Assembly: GCA_039679385.1 (NCBI GenBank)
Contig: JBDKVB010000138.1
Span: forward strand, 1 to 64,000
DNA: 64,000 bases
Direction of reading: 5' to 3'
DNA from: Armatimonadia bacterium
Lineage (GTDB): Bacteria > Armatimonadota > Zipacnadia > Zipacnadales > JABUFB01
In this document: positions 27,624-36,262 of the stretch, piece after piece
How the letters are laid out: each line of letters opens with the position of its first letter
Numbering within the stretch: position 1 is the first letter of the stretch
Notes under the pieces: model-generated
Databases searched by the model: none
Told to the model about the DNA's origin: nothing
What the model saw: the letters and a program-made list of their open reading frames with translations, nothing else
Made by a program: the position numbers and the translations under genes

Positions 27624-29063
27624 CTACTGCGGGCCTGCGGTAGCTGCAGTGCTTGGCGTCGTGCTAAGCCCGTTCGCGTTGAAGTGGTCGCGAATGCGCG
27701 TCTCCTCTTCCGCGGGGAGATGCCCCTTCTCATCGAGGACCCGCGCGGTGATGAACACCGCGAGCTCGACGTTGGTGTTCTCGATGCGCTTGGACTGGAA
27801 GAGCCGGCCGATGATCGGTATCTCGCCGACGATGGGGATGCGACTGCGCTTCTCGCGCAGTTCCGACTGGCACAGGCCGCCGATAACGACCGTCTGCCCG
27901 TCCCTCACACGCACGGTGGTCTGGGCCGTGCGTTTCGTCTTGGTCGGGAGTCCCGTGGCGGGGTCAAGAGCGCTGAGGGTGCTGATCTCCTGGTTGATCC
28001 AGAGGATGATCTCGCCCTGGCCGCCGGTGAGGGGACGCATATTCAGCCGCACACCGGCGTCGATCGAGTTCGTCTGGCCGCGGCCGGGGATGTTCACGGG
28101 CTTGGTCAGATAGCGCTGCTGGCCAATGAAGACGTTTGCGTACAGCCCGCTGATGGTGGCGACTCTCGGGTTCGCTCGGACGCGGGCCTTGCGCTGTGTG
28201 ATGAGGGCATCGAGGTTGGCATAGAAGTCCCGAGGCAGGTGGGTGATGGCGGTTAGCACCGTCTGGCCGGTCAGGGAGTCGGTGGTGAGGCCGAGACTGT
28301 CGTTCTGGTACCCGAGACTCGCCGAGAAGGTGTCCGTCGACACGTCGGTGTACTCGACAACCAGCACATCCAGCATGATCTGGGCTGCCGGGATATCGAA
28401 CTGCTCCACATCGCGCCGGAACTTGTCCAGCACTGCGCGTGGACCAGAGAGTACGACCGAGTTCTGGTCGGTGTTCATCTTCACGTCGCTCTGCAGGAAG
28501 ATGGGAAGGAGCGACCGGGCACGCGCGGGCTGCACGTACTTGGTCGTAACGGCCTCGATCTCGCCGAGCATATAGGAGGAAGGCTTCTTGGGCACGCCCT
28601 CGCTGACGACGTAGACCTTGTTCACCTCGGAGAACGAGAAGCCGTACGCATCGACGAGGAGGGCGATGATGTCCTTGGGCTGCTTGCTGACGATGTTGAT
28701 GGTGATGTTGCCCTGAACAGTATCGTCGACGATGAGGGGGAGACCGGCGGCCGCAGCCACCTTGGAGAAGACGTCATGGGCGTCGGCATTGACAGCGAAG
28801 ACCGACATTCCCTTGTCCGACATCGAGACCGAGAGGCTCGGTTTCTCTGAGTCGGTGCCGGTAGCCGGCGCAGCAGGAGACTCTGTGGGTCTTGGACCAC
28901 CGGGCGGGCCACCGGCGCTGCGGGTGAAAGTGGGCCTGGTGGGACGGGGCGGCGGCGCTTCCTCGTCTCCGTCTGCGGCCAGGGCTGGACCGACAGCGAA
29001 GATGATGCAGGTGAGGAGGGCGATAAGGGCGGTCAGGCAGCGGGCCTTGCTGGAGTCGAGCAT
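27624..29063 (-). CDS. Secretin-family protein (first of three)
   Basis: A 479-residue protein from ATG 29063, chosen because GCAGGAGG lies six bases upstream; an ATG at 29069 is too close. The signal peptide is LTALIALLTCIIFAVGPALA. A Pro/Arg-rich stretch follows instead of an AMIN domain. Then come an STN/N0-like region (VNADAHDVFSKVAAAAGLPL), an N1 region (TTKYVQPARARSLLPIFLQS) and the pore domain with VRANPRVATISGLYANVFIG and VIGGLCQSELREKRSRIPIV plus GEIPIIGRLF, all intact. The gap to the next secretin gene is 62 bp. Confidence 0.9.
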   Translation of the reverse strand: MLDSSKARCLTALIALLTCIIFAVGPALAADGDEEAPPPRPTRPTFTRSAGGPPGGPRPTESPAAPATGTDSEKPSLSVSMSDKGMSVFAVNADAHDVFSKVAAAAGLPLIVDDTVQGNITINIVSKQPKDIIALLVDAYGFSFSEVNKVYVVSEGVPKKPSSYMLGEIEAVTTKYVQPARARSLLPIFLQSDVKMNTDQNSVVLSGPRAVLDKFRRDVEQFDIPAAQIMLDVLVVEYTDVSTDTFSASLGYQNDSLGLTTDSLTGQTVLTAITHLPRDFYANLDALITQRKARVRANPRVATISGLYANVFIGQQRYLTKPVNIPGRGQTNSIDAGVRLNMRPLTGGQGEIILWINQEISTLSALDPATGLPTKTKRTAQTTVRVRDGQTVVIGGLCQSELREKRSRIPIVGEIPIIGRLFQSKRIENTNVELAVFITARVLDEKGHLPAEEETRIRDHFNANGLSTTPSTAATAGPQ

Positions 29064-29189
29064 AGGCATCCTCCTGCTTCTCCCTGGGAGTCCCGCAGGG
29101 GCCCTTGCGGGTCCCTGCAGGTCCGTCACTTGTCATCCGTTACTGCGTCAGCAACCTCACTCGGCCAGAGGCCTGGACCGATGTTCCAG

Positions 29190-30056
29190 TTAACGCAACA
29201 TGGCCTCAGCAGCGGGCCTCAGGAAACGGGCGCCATGCCTGGGGCTGAGCATATCAGCTTTGTCAAGGGCGCTCAGGGCAACTCGGGCCCAGGCGCGTGC
29301 GTCTTCGGTATGGTTGGTGTCGACCGCAGCGGCAGCGCGTGTGAGGGCAGTGGCGGCCGTGCCACTCCACGCCAGAGCAAGCATCTCACGATTGGTAATG
29401 GCCAGCCCGCCTACCGGCGCATCAAGGGGACGGCGTGCACCGGCGCGCAGGCATTGGTTGAAGGCTTCATCAGCGGCCTGGAGTTGCTCCGTGCGACCCC
29501 ACCGGGCGTGCCGGAACAGCTCCTCCAGAGCTTCAGGATCGAGTCCGTCTTCACGGATGCCCAGACGCACGAAGCCCAGACACAGGGCCGCTTCGGCCAG
29601 TGCCGGGTCGATCCGCAGAGCCGTCTCCAGATCCGCCTGCGCCCCCGAGACATCGCCTCCCGCCAGCCGCTGGACCCCTGACTGGTACACTGCCCGGGCA
29701 CGCGTGGCCGGGCAGTTGAAGTACCAAGCAACAGCGCCAATGAGGGTCAGGACGAGAAGCGCGCCTAGAAGGTTCAGCCCCCAAACAAAGTCATCTGCGT
29801 TGCGACCGGCGCGCTGTGGCCGCGGTTTGAGCCCGGCACCCGGCGCTAGGCCCTTGCCGCCTTTCGCGATCCGCTGCCAGGATTCCTCCACCGCCGGCAA
29901 ATCCTCAGCCGCGAGTGGCCCGCCGGGCGCTGGGGATGCGGACCCAGCAGGACTGGGCTGCGGGACCCCGGGCACCCCAGAGGACTGCTCTCCCTCGCCG
30001 GGAGCCTGCGAAGTCTCGTCCCTGGGGTCCAGGTCACGGTCTCGGGCGTCAGTCAC
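29190..30056 (-). CDS. Single-pass membrane protein with TPR-like repeats
   Basis: A 288-residue protein starting at GTG 30056 with only a weak ribosome site (CAGGTG). Residues 1-88 are polar and rich in Pro, Gly and Ser. A transmembrane helix lies at about 91-113. The rest is alpha-helical with TPR-like pairs (AVYQSGVQRLAGGDVSGAQA and LETALRIDPALAEAALCLGF). It is the first gene of the secretin operon, 126 bp before the first secretin. TPR proteins are frequent secretin pilotins or assembly factors, so a chaperone or pilotin role is a reasonable guess, although this one has no lipobox. Confidence 0.7.
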   Translation of the reverse strand: MTDARDRDLDPRDETSQAPGEGEQSSGVPGVPQPSPAGSASPAPGGPLAAEDLPAVEESWQRIAKGGKGLAPGAGLKPRPQRAGRNADDFVWGLNLLGALLVLTLIGAVAWYFNCPATRARAVYQSGVQRLAGGDVSGAQADLETALRIDPALAEAALCLGFVRLGIREDGLDPEALEELFRHARWGRTEQLQAADEAFNQCLRAGARRPLDAPVGGLAITNREMLALAWSGTAATALTRAAAAVDTNHTEDARAWARVALSALDKADMLSPRHGARFLRPAAEAMLR

Positions 30057-30071
30057 CGAAAAACACCTGAT

Positions 30072-30108
30072 AGACTCGCAGCCAGGATAGCATCGACTGC
30101 GAGTCTAC
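30072..30108. repeat. 11-bp perfect inverted repeat upstream of the secretin operon
   Basis: TAGACTCGCAG (30072-30082) and CTGCGAGTCTA (30098-30108) flank 15 bp containing GATAGCATC. It lies just upstream of the GTG of the TPR gene, so it could be an operator or a transcript hairpin. Confidence 0.55.
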
Positions 30109-30121
30109 CAGATTCCAGTCC

Positions 30122-30144
30122 CCAGGGACAGGGGGTGTCCCTGG
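30122..30144 (-). terminator. Hairpin after the aminotransferase gene
   Basis: CCAGGGACA (30122-30130) and TGTCCCTGG (30136-30144) form a 9-bp stem around five G's on the plus strand. A smaller repeat, GCCGTGA with TCACGGC, lies at about 30149-30170. No T-run is present, so termination strength is uncertain. Confidence 0.5.
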
Positions 30145-30175
30145 TTTGCCGTGAGCGATGGTTCACGGCACGACG

Positions 30176-31489
30176 CTAGCTCAGCTCGGACAGTACCTTC
30201 TCCATTGCGTCGGCGCTCTGCTCGGCCTGGTCGATGGTGATGACCAGCGGCGGTGCCACACGGATCACGTTGCCGTGGAAGCCGACGCGTCCACAGACGA
30301 CGCCCTCGGTGCACATGCGCCGGATGATCTCCATGGTCAGATCGGGCGCGGGCTCCTTGGTCTGGCTGTCCTTGACGAACTCCAGGCCGATGACGAGGCC
30401 CTTCCCGCGGGCTTCGCCGAGGACGTTGTAGCGCTCCTCCATCTGCTTGAACCGCTCAAGCAGGTAGGCGCCAATCCGTGCGGAGTTCTCGACCAGGTGC
30501 TCCTGCTCCATGATATCCAGAACGGCATGCGCCGCGGAGCACGAGACCGGGTTCCCGCCGGTTGTGCTGCTCATGTCACCGGGTGGCAGTGTGGCCATGA
30601 TACGGGACTCCGCGATCAGGGCCGCGGTCGGGATGCCGCTGCCGATGCCCTTGCCCAGGCATAGTAGGTTGGGGCTGAGCCCCTCGTGCTCGATGCAGAA
30701 CAGCTTGCCGGTGCGCCCGAAGGACGCCTGCACCTCGTCAACAATGAATAGCACCTCGTGCTGGCGGCACCACTCCTGGACGCGGGTCAGCCAGCCGTCC
30801 GGAGGGATGATGAAACCAGAGCTGCCCTGGTAGGGCTCGACGATTACCGCAGCCAGGTCGCCGGTGGAGGTGGTCTCGACTACGCGGTCCATCCAGCTCA
30901 GGCAGTAGAAGTCGCAGTTTTCGGGCTTCATGCCAAAGGGGCAGCGGTAGCAGTAGGCGTAGGGGCTGTACAGGCAGCCCGGCATGAGCGGACCCCACTG
31001 CTTCTTGGTGCCCATCTTGCCGGCCATGCTCATTGAACCCCAGGTGCGACCGTGGAAGCCGCCCCAGAAGGACAGCATCTCGTGCTTGCCGGTGAAGCGC
31101 TTGGCGACGCGCATCGCGGCTTCGGTTGCCTCGGCCCCGGTGGTGAGCATGAAGCAGGTGTCGAGGTTCTTGGCGCAGGTGGGCATGGCCTCGACCATGC
31201 GCTTCGCGAGCGTCACGCGCTCCGGGGTGGGGAAGTCGTACGGGTTCATGAGCCGCGCAACGGCTTCCTGGATCTTCTTCACATGGTGCGGGTGGCAGTG
31301 GCCCACGTTGGCGACCAGAACGCCGGAGGTCCAGTCGATGAACTCATGGCCGTCGACATCCCGCACGATGCAGCCTTGCGCACTCTCCCACACGATGGGT
31401 GCCTGCTGGGAGGTGCACCCCGGCTCGTACTGTTGCGATATGGCAATGTACTCGGCCGACTTCGGCCCGGGCAGTTGGTACTTGGGCAT
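30176..31489 (-). CDS. Class III PLP-dependent aminotransferase
   Basis: A 437-residue fold-type I enzyme of the GabT/ornithine-aminotransferase class, about family length. ATG 31489 follows GGAGGAGATACC. Landmarks: GHCHPHHVKKIQEAV, LTTGAEATEAAMRVAKRFTG (phosphate site), FHGRTWGS, VIVEPYQGSSGFIIPP, LFIVDEVQASFGRTGKLF (Asp binding the PLP ring) and the Schiff-base Lys at about 280 in LCLGKGIGSGIPTAAL. It moves an omega-amino group from a donor such as 4-aminobutyrate or another amine to a keto acid; the precise substrate is not readable. A four-Cys patch near YCYRCPFGMKPENCDFYC is unusual and may bind metal. Confidence 0.9.
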   Translation of the reverse strand: MPKYQLPGPKSAEYIAISQQYEPGCTSQQAPIVWESAQGCIVRDVDGHEFIDWTSGVLVANVGHCHPHHVKKIQEAVARLMNPYDFPTPERVTLAKRMVEAMPTCAKNLDTCFMLTTGAEATEAAMRVAKRFTGKHEMLSFWGGFHGRTWGSMSMAGKMGTKKQWGPLMPGCLYSPYAYCYRCPFGMKPENCDFYCLSWMDRVVETTSTGDLAAVIVEPYQGSSGFIIPPDGWLTRVQEWCRQHEVLFIVDEVQASFGRTGKLFCIEHEGLSPNLLCLGKGIGSGIPTAALIAESRIMATLPPGDMSSTTGGNPVSCSAAHAVLDIMEQEHLVENSARIGAYLLERFKQMEERYNVLGEARGKGLVIGLEFVKDSQTKEPAPDLTMEIIRRMCTEGVVCGRVGFHGNVIRVAPPLVITIDQAEQSADAMEKVLSELS

Positions 31490-31507
31490 GGTATCTCCTC
31501 CGGCGGG

Positions 31508-31554
31508 GCGCTCTCCGTTCTCGCCGGTTTGTGATGTCCCTGACGGGAGAGCGC
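31508..31554. repeat. Long-stem inverted repeat between two minus-strand genes
   Basis: GCGCTCTCCGT (31508-31518) pairs with ACGGGAGAGCGC (31543-31554), an 11-bp stem with one bulged base and a 24-nt loop. It lies just before the aminotransferase ribosome site, so it would be in the 5' leader or act as an intercistronic attenuator. Confidence 0.45.
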
Positions 31555-31580
31555 TCCCGCGCCTTCACTGATTGTCGGTG

Positions 31581-32678
31581 CTACTCGTCGAGAGTGCCTT
31601 CACGCAGGCCCATGGGCAGCGGTGCCGGCCGCTCGCAGGTGCTGCTCAGAGCGACGGTCGCGCCCTTCTCTGCAGCGTCGTACAGCGACTGCATGATGTC
31701 GAGCACGTGGAAGGCAAGGTCACCACTGGCGCGATGGGCCCGACCGGACTGCATGGCATAGGCCATGTCGGCGGCGCCGATGCTGCGGTAGTTCTCGGTG
31801 TAGACGTGGGTGAGAGGTACTTCCTTCCACTCACCGGCACGCCAGACGCTGACCGGGCCGCCGAAGGTGTTCGGATCGGGAACGCTGAGCGTGCCCTCCG
31901 TTCCGTAGACCTCGATGCGCGGCAGCCGCGAACCCCAGACATCGAAGCTCGTGGTGATGGTGCCCACTGCGCCACCGGCGAAGTGCAGGATACCGTTCAC
32001 GTGGGTCGGCACCTCAACGTCGATCAGGGTCCCGTACTTCGGCTTGCTGGTGATGAGACGCTGCGGGAAGGAGATCGTGGCCGCGCTGGCGACCTTCTGC
32101 ACCGGGCCGAGAAGGTTGACCAGTGTGGTGAGGTAGTACGGGCCCATGTCGAAGAGCGGGCCGCCGCCTGCCTTGTAGAAGAACTCGGGGTTCTCATGCC
32201 AGTGCTCTGGGCCGTGACCCATCATGAAGGCGCTGGCGCCCACGGGTTTGCCGATCCAGCCGTCGTCGATGAGCTTGCGGCAAGTCTGCAGGCCGCCACC
32301 GAGGAAGGTGTCCGGAGCGCAGCCGACGCGCAGGCCCTTCTGGCGCGCGGACTCGATGACCTTCAGACCGTCCTCGCGCACGACTGCGAAGGGCTTCTCA
32401 GTGTACGCGCACTTGCCGGCTGCGAGGGTCTTGAGGCTGATCTCGGCATGGGCGGCGGGGATGGTCAGGTTCACAACGATGTCGATGTTCGGGTCTGCCA
32501 GCAACTCGTCTACCGTGCAGACCTTCGGGACCCCGTACTCCTCGCCCTTGGCCTTGGCGACCTCCATATTGATGTCGCTGCAGGCGGCCGTCTCGAGGAT
32601 TGGGAACTTCGCAGCAGCGCTGAGGTACGCACCGCTGATCTTGCCACAACCGATGACGCCAATTCTGACCTTCTTCAT
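31581..32678 (-). CDS. Gfo/Idh/MocA-family NAD(P)-dependent oxidoreductase
   Basis: A 365-residue protein with the N-terminal Rossmann motif RIGVIGCGKISGAYL, the conserved CAYTEKPFAV (the EKP motif with catalytic Lys), and a C-terminal alpha/beta domain with GGGPLFDMGPYYLTTLVNLL, the characteristic D-x-G-x-H-like region (here D-M-G-P-Y-Y). Members oxidise or epimerise sugars, inositols or sugar amines. The Tyr in place of the usual His at the catalytic D-x-G-x-x-H position is worth noting. Start ATG 32678 is 24 bp after the restriction enzyme gene. Confidence 0.88.
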   Translation of the reverse strand: MKKVRIGVIGCGKISGAYLSAAAKFPILETAACSDINMEVAKAKGEEYGVPKVCTVDELLADPNIDIVVNLTIPAAHAEISLKTLAAGKCAYTEKPFAVVREDGLKVIESARQKGLRVGCAPDTFLGGGLQTCRKLIDDGWIGKPVGASAFMMGHGPEHWHENPEFFYKAGGGPLFDMGPYYLTTLVNLLGPVQKVASAATISFPQRLITSKPKYGTLIDVEVPTHVNGILHFAGGAVGTITTSFDVWGSRLPRIEVYGTEGTLSVPDPNTFGGPVSVWRAGEWKEVPLTHVYTENYRSIGAADMAYAMQSGRAHRASGDLAFHVLDIMQSLYDAAEKGATVALSSTCERPAPLPMGLREGTLDE

Positions 32679-32702
32679 GCTGTTTCTCTTTCCGTGGATA
32701 CC

Positions 32703-33251
32703 CTAATCCACATCAATGAGGATGACCTTGACAGGTACGGCTGGGAAATGCCTCTTGAGACGCTCGATGTCGTACACGAGCTGCTCGCCGTAGGAGACGC
32801 CACTCGACATCTCCCGGTGCAGCGAGTGGCACGGCACGATCTCAACGCCGACGTCGCACTTGCTCTCATTGAAGAAGTACTGGAACTTGGCCATGTCGTA
32901 GAACATGAACGCGTACTTGCCGAACTGGACCTCTACCAACACTCGATCCTTGACGAAGTCGACTTGCTTGTATGCACCGGCTATCGCGACCTCGGAACCG
33001 GGGATACGGATGGTGTAGGTATCCCTGAGCTCCTCGAAGCCACGAGAGCGGAACTCCTCGGTGAAACGCGCATTGAGTTCCTTCGGAGAGTAGAGCATCC
33101 GACCGACCTTCGTCTTCTCGCGGCTTTCCTTGTTCTTCCCGATCTGGCTGATGGCCGAGATTGTGGCGTCGATCTCGGCGCCAATCTCCGGGTAGCGCAC
33201 GAGCAGTATCTCGGCTCCGCCAAGGTGCGAGTACTCGTAGACCTTCTCCAT
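32703..33251 (-). CDS. Type II restriction endonuclease, BglII/BstYI family
   Basis: A 182-residue protein. ATG 33251 is chosen because MEKVYEYSHLGG lines up with the start of BstYI as I know it and GGGGGG lies upstream; a GTG at 33284 that overlaps the methylase stop lacks a ribosome site. ESREKTKVGRMLYSPKELN resembles the conserved core of BstYI. The BglII-type catalytic pattern D-x8-E-x-Q is exact: D98, E107, Q109 in VDFVKDRVLVEVQFGKYAF. EMSSGVSYGEQL matches the family C-terminal motif. BstYI cuts R/GATCY and BglII A/GATCT, so a GATC-core target is expected but not certain. The partner methylase is directly upstream. Confidence 0.88.
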   Translation of the reverse strand: MEKVYEYSHLGGAEILLVRYPEIGAEIDATISAISQIGKNKESREKTKVGRMLYSPKELNARFTEEFRSRGFEELRDTYTIRIPGSEVAIAGAYKQVDFVKDRVLVEVQFGKYAFMFYDMAKFQYFFNESKCDVGVEIVPCHSLHREMSSGVSYGEQLVYDIERLKRHFPAVPVKVILIDVD

Positions 33252-33280
33252 GGGCGCTGTACCCCCCGATGTCTGTGCGA

Positions 33281-34213
33281 TCACCAGTCGAGCGGACGCT
33301 GCGACAAGGTGCTGGACGGGTCGGGCTCGTAGACCGGCTTCCCCATGGGGCGTGTCCGCAGAGTACCGGCTACCTCAGCGTCAACGCGCCCTTTGGCGAT
33401 CTCGAGATACCGAGCCATGATGTCGGCCCCTGCACAACGTCGCCCGTGCCTCACGGCAGCGACCGCCGTGCTCCCGACGCCGATGTAGGGATCGACGACC
33501 AGACCATCGGGCAGGGTCATGCTCAGCACCAGCCGCTCGATCAGCTCCACGGGAAACTGGCAGGGATGCTCGGTCTTCTCCACGTGGTTCGACTTCACGT
33601 TGGGAATATCCCAGACGTCCGTCGGGTTCTTGCCCAGTGGGTTGCCCGACAGCTCGCCCGCCCTCGGCCCCTTGAAGTGTCTCTTTCCCGGGTACTTCTG
33701 AGGCACTCGAACAGGATCGAGATCGAAGATGTAGTCGTCGCTCTTCGTGAACCACACGATCGTCTCGTGGCGGCCCGAGAAACGTTTCGAGCAGTGGAGA
33801 CCATGCCCGAAGTGCCAGACGATCCGATTGCGCAGTTTCAGCCCAAAACTCTTGAACACGGGGTACAGGGCCATGTCCAGCGGAATCACTTCGCCGTCCG
33901 CTGCAATGCAGTTGCCGACCTGCCAACAAATGCTCCCGTTGGCAGCGAGAATACGAACGGCTTCGGAGATGGTCTCCGCCTGCTCAGCCACATAGTCGTC
34001 TAGACGCTGGCGGCTCTCGTACTCCTTGCCGATGTTGTAGGGAGGGGACGTGACGACCAGTTGCGCGGCGCCGTCGGGTATCTGGCGTAGCAGGTCAAGC
34101 CTGTCGCCCTCGTACAGTGTGACTCTATTCGTGGCTGAATACCGCGCTGCCACCGTTGAGGCTCCGCGGTCAGTCACAGTCTCTATCAGCTGCTGCTGGG
34201 GCTCCGCACCCAA
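33281..34213 (-). CDS. Beta-class DNA methyltransferase (probable N4-cytosine) of the R-M pair
   Basis: A 310-residue enzyme. The start is TTG 34213, nine bases after GGAGGT that itself overlaps the end of the upstream dehydrogenase; frames open farther upstream run into that gene. Motif IV is TSPPYNIGKEYE at about 55-66 and the SAM-binding motif I is DPYIGVGSTAVAA at about 241-253. The order IV then I makes it beta class, and Ser before PPY favours N4-cytosine methylation over N6-adenine. It would protect host DNA from the endonuclease encoded 29 bp downstream. No specificity subunit or controller protein is seen. Confidence 0.88.
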   Translation of the reverse strand: MGAEPQQQLIETVTDRGASTVAARYSATNRVTLYEGDRLDLLRQIPDGAAQLVVTSPPYNIGKEYESRQRLDDYVAEQAETISEAVRILAANGSICWQVGNCIAADGEVIPLDMALYPVFKSFGLKLRNRIVWHFGHGLHCSKRFSGRHETIVWFTKSDDYIFDLDPVRVPQKYPGKRHFKGPRAGELSGNPLGKNPTDVWDIPNVKSNHVEKTEHPCQFPVELIERLVLSMTLPDGLVVDPYIGVGSTAVAAVRHGRRCAGADIMARYLEIAKGRVDAEVAGTLRTRPMGKPVYEPDPSSTLSQRPLDW

Positions 34214-34218
34214 TCTCG

Positions 34219-35244
34219 CTACACCTCCCGATACACGCGGCCGTCCAGAATTGTGTCGATTTCCTTGTTCACTGTGTAGGCCGGCGGCTCCTTGCGCAGA
34301 CACGCCTTCACGTCGTCCATGATGTTCTGCCGGATCCGCCAGCCCGCCTCCACTGAGCACCAACCCAGATGCGCCGACAGGGTCGCATTGGGCAGACTGA
34401 GCAGCTCCTGGTCCGCGGGTGGCGGCTCGACTTCATACACGTCGATGCCCGCACCGGCGATCCAGTTCTCTCGCAGCGCCTTCTCGAGTGCCGAGGTCTT
34501 GATGACGCCGCCGCGGGAGGTATTGACCAGGTATGCCGTCGGTTTCATCCTCCGGAGTTGCGGCTCGTCGATCATGTACCGCGTCTCGTCGTTCAGAGGG
34601 GTGTGCAGGGTCACGATGTCGGCGGTCTTCAGCACCGTCTCCAGGTCGTAGGTCTCCTCGATGCCCAGGGCACCCTTCTGCCGGTCGTCGAGGTACGGGT
34701 CGCAGACCATCAGGTGCATCCCGACAGCCTTCATGATCCGGTAGACGCGTCCGCCGATTCTGCCGCAACCGACGATCCCCAGGGTGGAGCCGAAGAGCCG
34801 GTGAATGTCGCCGAGGGTCGAGAAATCCCACTGCCCGGTAGTGCTGGACTCCTGGAGGATGCGGCGGCCGATGTCCAGCCTGCGTGCGCACGAGAAGATC
34901 AGGGAAACCGCTTGCTCGGACACCTCGGAGGCGCAGTAGTCCGGCTGGTAGGAGAAGCGGATACCGTGCCGGGTGCAGGCGTCCACGTCCACGTTGTCGT
35001 ACCCGATCCCATGGCGGATCAGGAGCTTGCAGCGCTTGCAGCCGGCGATGACCTCCTCATCGAACTTGGCCATGTTGACCACGATGATGTCCGCGTCGGC
35101 GATGGTGGCGATGAGCTCCTCGCGGGGCGCCAGCTTGAGCTGGTGGTAGGAGAACTCCACGTCGGGCATCTTGGCGAACTCCTGAATCTCCCAGTCCAGA
35201 TCGTTCTCAATGTAGTCGGTGACCACGACTTTGGTTTTCGGCAC
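34219..35244 (-). CDS. D-isomer-specific 2-hydroxyacid dehydrogenase
   Basis: A 341-residue protein of the phosphoglycerate dehydrogenase/CtBP superfamily. GTG 35244 follows GGAGGGTC. The NAD-binding fold is inserted between the halves of the catalytic domain: GIVGCGRIGGRVYRIMKAVG near residues 155-175, LHTPLNDETRYMID, VNTSRGGVI (catalytic Arg) and AHLGWCSVEAG (catalytic His). It would reduce a 2-keto acid or oxidise a D-2-hydroxy acid with NAD; the substrate is not clear. The gene runs into the methyltransferase with only 5 bp between stop and start, so the R-M genes probably share its transcript. Confidence 0.9.
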   Translation of the reverse strand: MPKTKVVVTDYIENDLDWEIQEFAKMPDVEFSYHQLKLAPREELIATIADADIIVVNMAKFDEEVIAGCKRCKLLIRHGIGYDNVDVDACTRHGIRFSYQPDYCASEVSEQAVSLIFSCARRLDIGRRILQESSTTGQWDFSTLGDIHRLFGSTLGIVGCGRIGGRVYRIMKAVGMHLMVCDPYLDDRQKGALGIEETYDLETVLKTADIVTLHTPLNDETRYMIDEPQLRRMKPTAYLVNTSRGGVIKTSALEKALRENWIAGAGIDVYEVEPPPADQELLSLPNATLSAHLGWCSVEAGWRIRQNIMDDVKACLRKEPPAYTVNKEIDTILDGRVYREV

Positions 35245-35265
35245 GGTTATGACCCTCCAGGCGTG

Positions 35266-36096
35266 TCACATATAGGATACCGCATCAATGGTCCATTTGA
35301 GGTCTTCGGAGTACCTGGCAGTTCCGTAGAGCCAACCAGCGGCGGCCTCCGCCGGCACTGTATAGCCGCCGAAGGTGGCTTCGCGTCGGAAGGTGGCGCC
35401 GAAGGGCACGTACTCCGCTTCCGGATCGCGGTTGCTGTCGTCGTAGCGGTCGACCACGATCTCACTCAGACTTCCGTCCTGCCTCACCCGCAGTACAGTC
35501 GCCACGGGGGTTCCGTGGATGGTAGCCGACACGCGGACCTGGTCGCTGCCGACCGCTTCCCACTTCGCCTCGGGCAGCCGCAGCAAACCTCCCGGACAGA
35601 AGGCTGCTTCCGCCATGAGCCGACCCGCACAGGACCACGAAGCCGCCTCCCCCGACAGGTTGACCAGCGGGATGATCCCCGCCACTCGGAAGCGCACCAT
35701 GCCCACGCCGTCCACATACTGATCCGCGCCGCGCAGGGGAATCATCCCCATCTTCGCCCTCGCAGACCAGACAAAGCCAACGCCCGGGCGAAGGACCTCC
35801 CGGGCCTGAAGTCGGATCCAGGGCGCCTCGGGTCCTTCCCGGAGCTGCCCGTGCAGTGTGACGACCGCGCAGTCGCTGACCGGAGTACCAGGGGCAATCG
35901 CGTGGGCGAAGTACCTCTGTGCTGCCTCCGGCAGGTCGGCCACCATCGAGGCGTCGAAGACCTGCCCGTCGCCGGGCGCCGAGAGCGAATCCCAGGCGGC
36001 CTGCACGCGGGCGTCCTCACGGAACGCCAACACCAGCAGAGCGCCGATCGCTGCCAGCAGGATCAGACCTATTGAGACCCCCAACCAGGGCACCAT
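35266..36096 (-). CDS. DUF6544-like membrane-anchored protein
   Basis: A 276-residue protein from ATG 36096 behind GGAGCAATCC; upstream in-frame codons are basic and not signal-like. One hydrophobic helix at about residues 4-24 (LGVSIGLILLAAIGALLVLA) anchors or exports it. The rest has the pattern LPEAAQRYFAHAIAPGTPV, GFVWSARAKMGMIPL and GMVRFRVAGIIPLVNLSG, which I associate with DUF6544, a family without known function. It is 21 bp before the dehydrogenase and probably in the same operon. Confidence 0.65.
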   Translation of the reverse strand: MVPWLGVSIGLILLAAIGALLVLAFREDARVQAAWDSLSAPGDGQVFDASMVADLPEAAQRYFAHAIAPGTPVSDCAVVTLHGQLREGPEAPWIRLQAREVLRPGVGFVWSARAKMGMIPLRGADQYVDGVGMVRFRVAGIIPLVNLSGEAASWSCAGRLMAEAAFCPGGLLRLPEAKWEAVGSDQVRVSATIHGTPVATVLRVRQDGSLSEIVVDRYDDSNRDPEAEYVPFGATFRREATFGGYTVPAEAAAGWLYGTARYSEDLKWTIDAVSYM

Positions 36097-36262
36097 CGGG
36101 ATTGCTCCAGGCCTCCATGACCTGCGCCTGGTCGGGCACGGTCGAGGCGTGATGCGACATAGCTGCCGACGAACTCCTGACCTTCCGCAACCGACAGCCC
36201 GAATCCTCCACGTCGTCGGCGCCACCCGTCGGGGTCATGATACCTTTGGTACTGCCGCTTGT

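Noticed and set aside
23846-30056. Complete type IV pilus or type II secretion operon
   Set aside because: Only secretins and a TPR protein are present; no ATPase, platform protein or PilMNOP/GspLM genes are adjacent.
31572-33332. Plus-strand open frame of 586 codons
   Set aside because: It is antisense to the Gfo/Idh and restriction enzyme genes, lacks a ribosome site and recognisable motifs, and has the His/Leu/Asp-rich composition typical of a high-GC shadow frame.
33281-34363. Longer methyltransferase start at 34363
   Set aside because: It would overlap the dehydrogenase by 145 bp with no ribosome site; TTG 34213 has GGAGGT at good spacing.
34369-36075. Plus-strand open frame of 568 codons
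   Set aside because: Antisense to the dehydrogenase and DUF6544 genes, which have clear families and good ribosome sites; no motif in the shadow.
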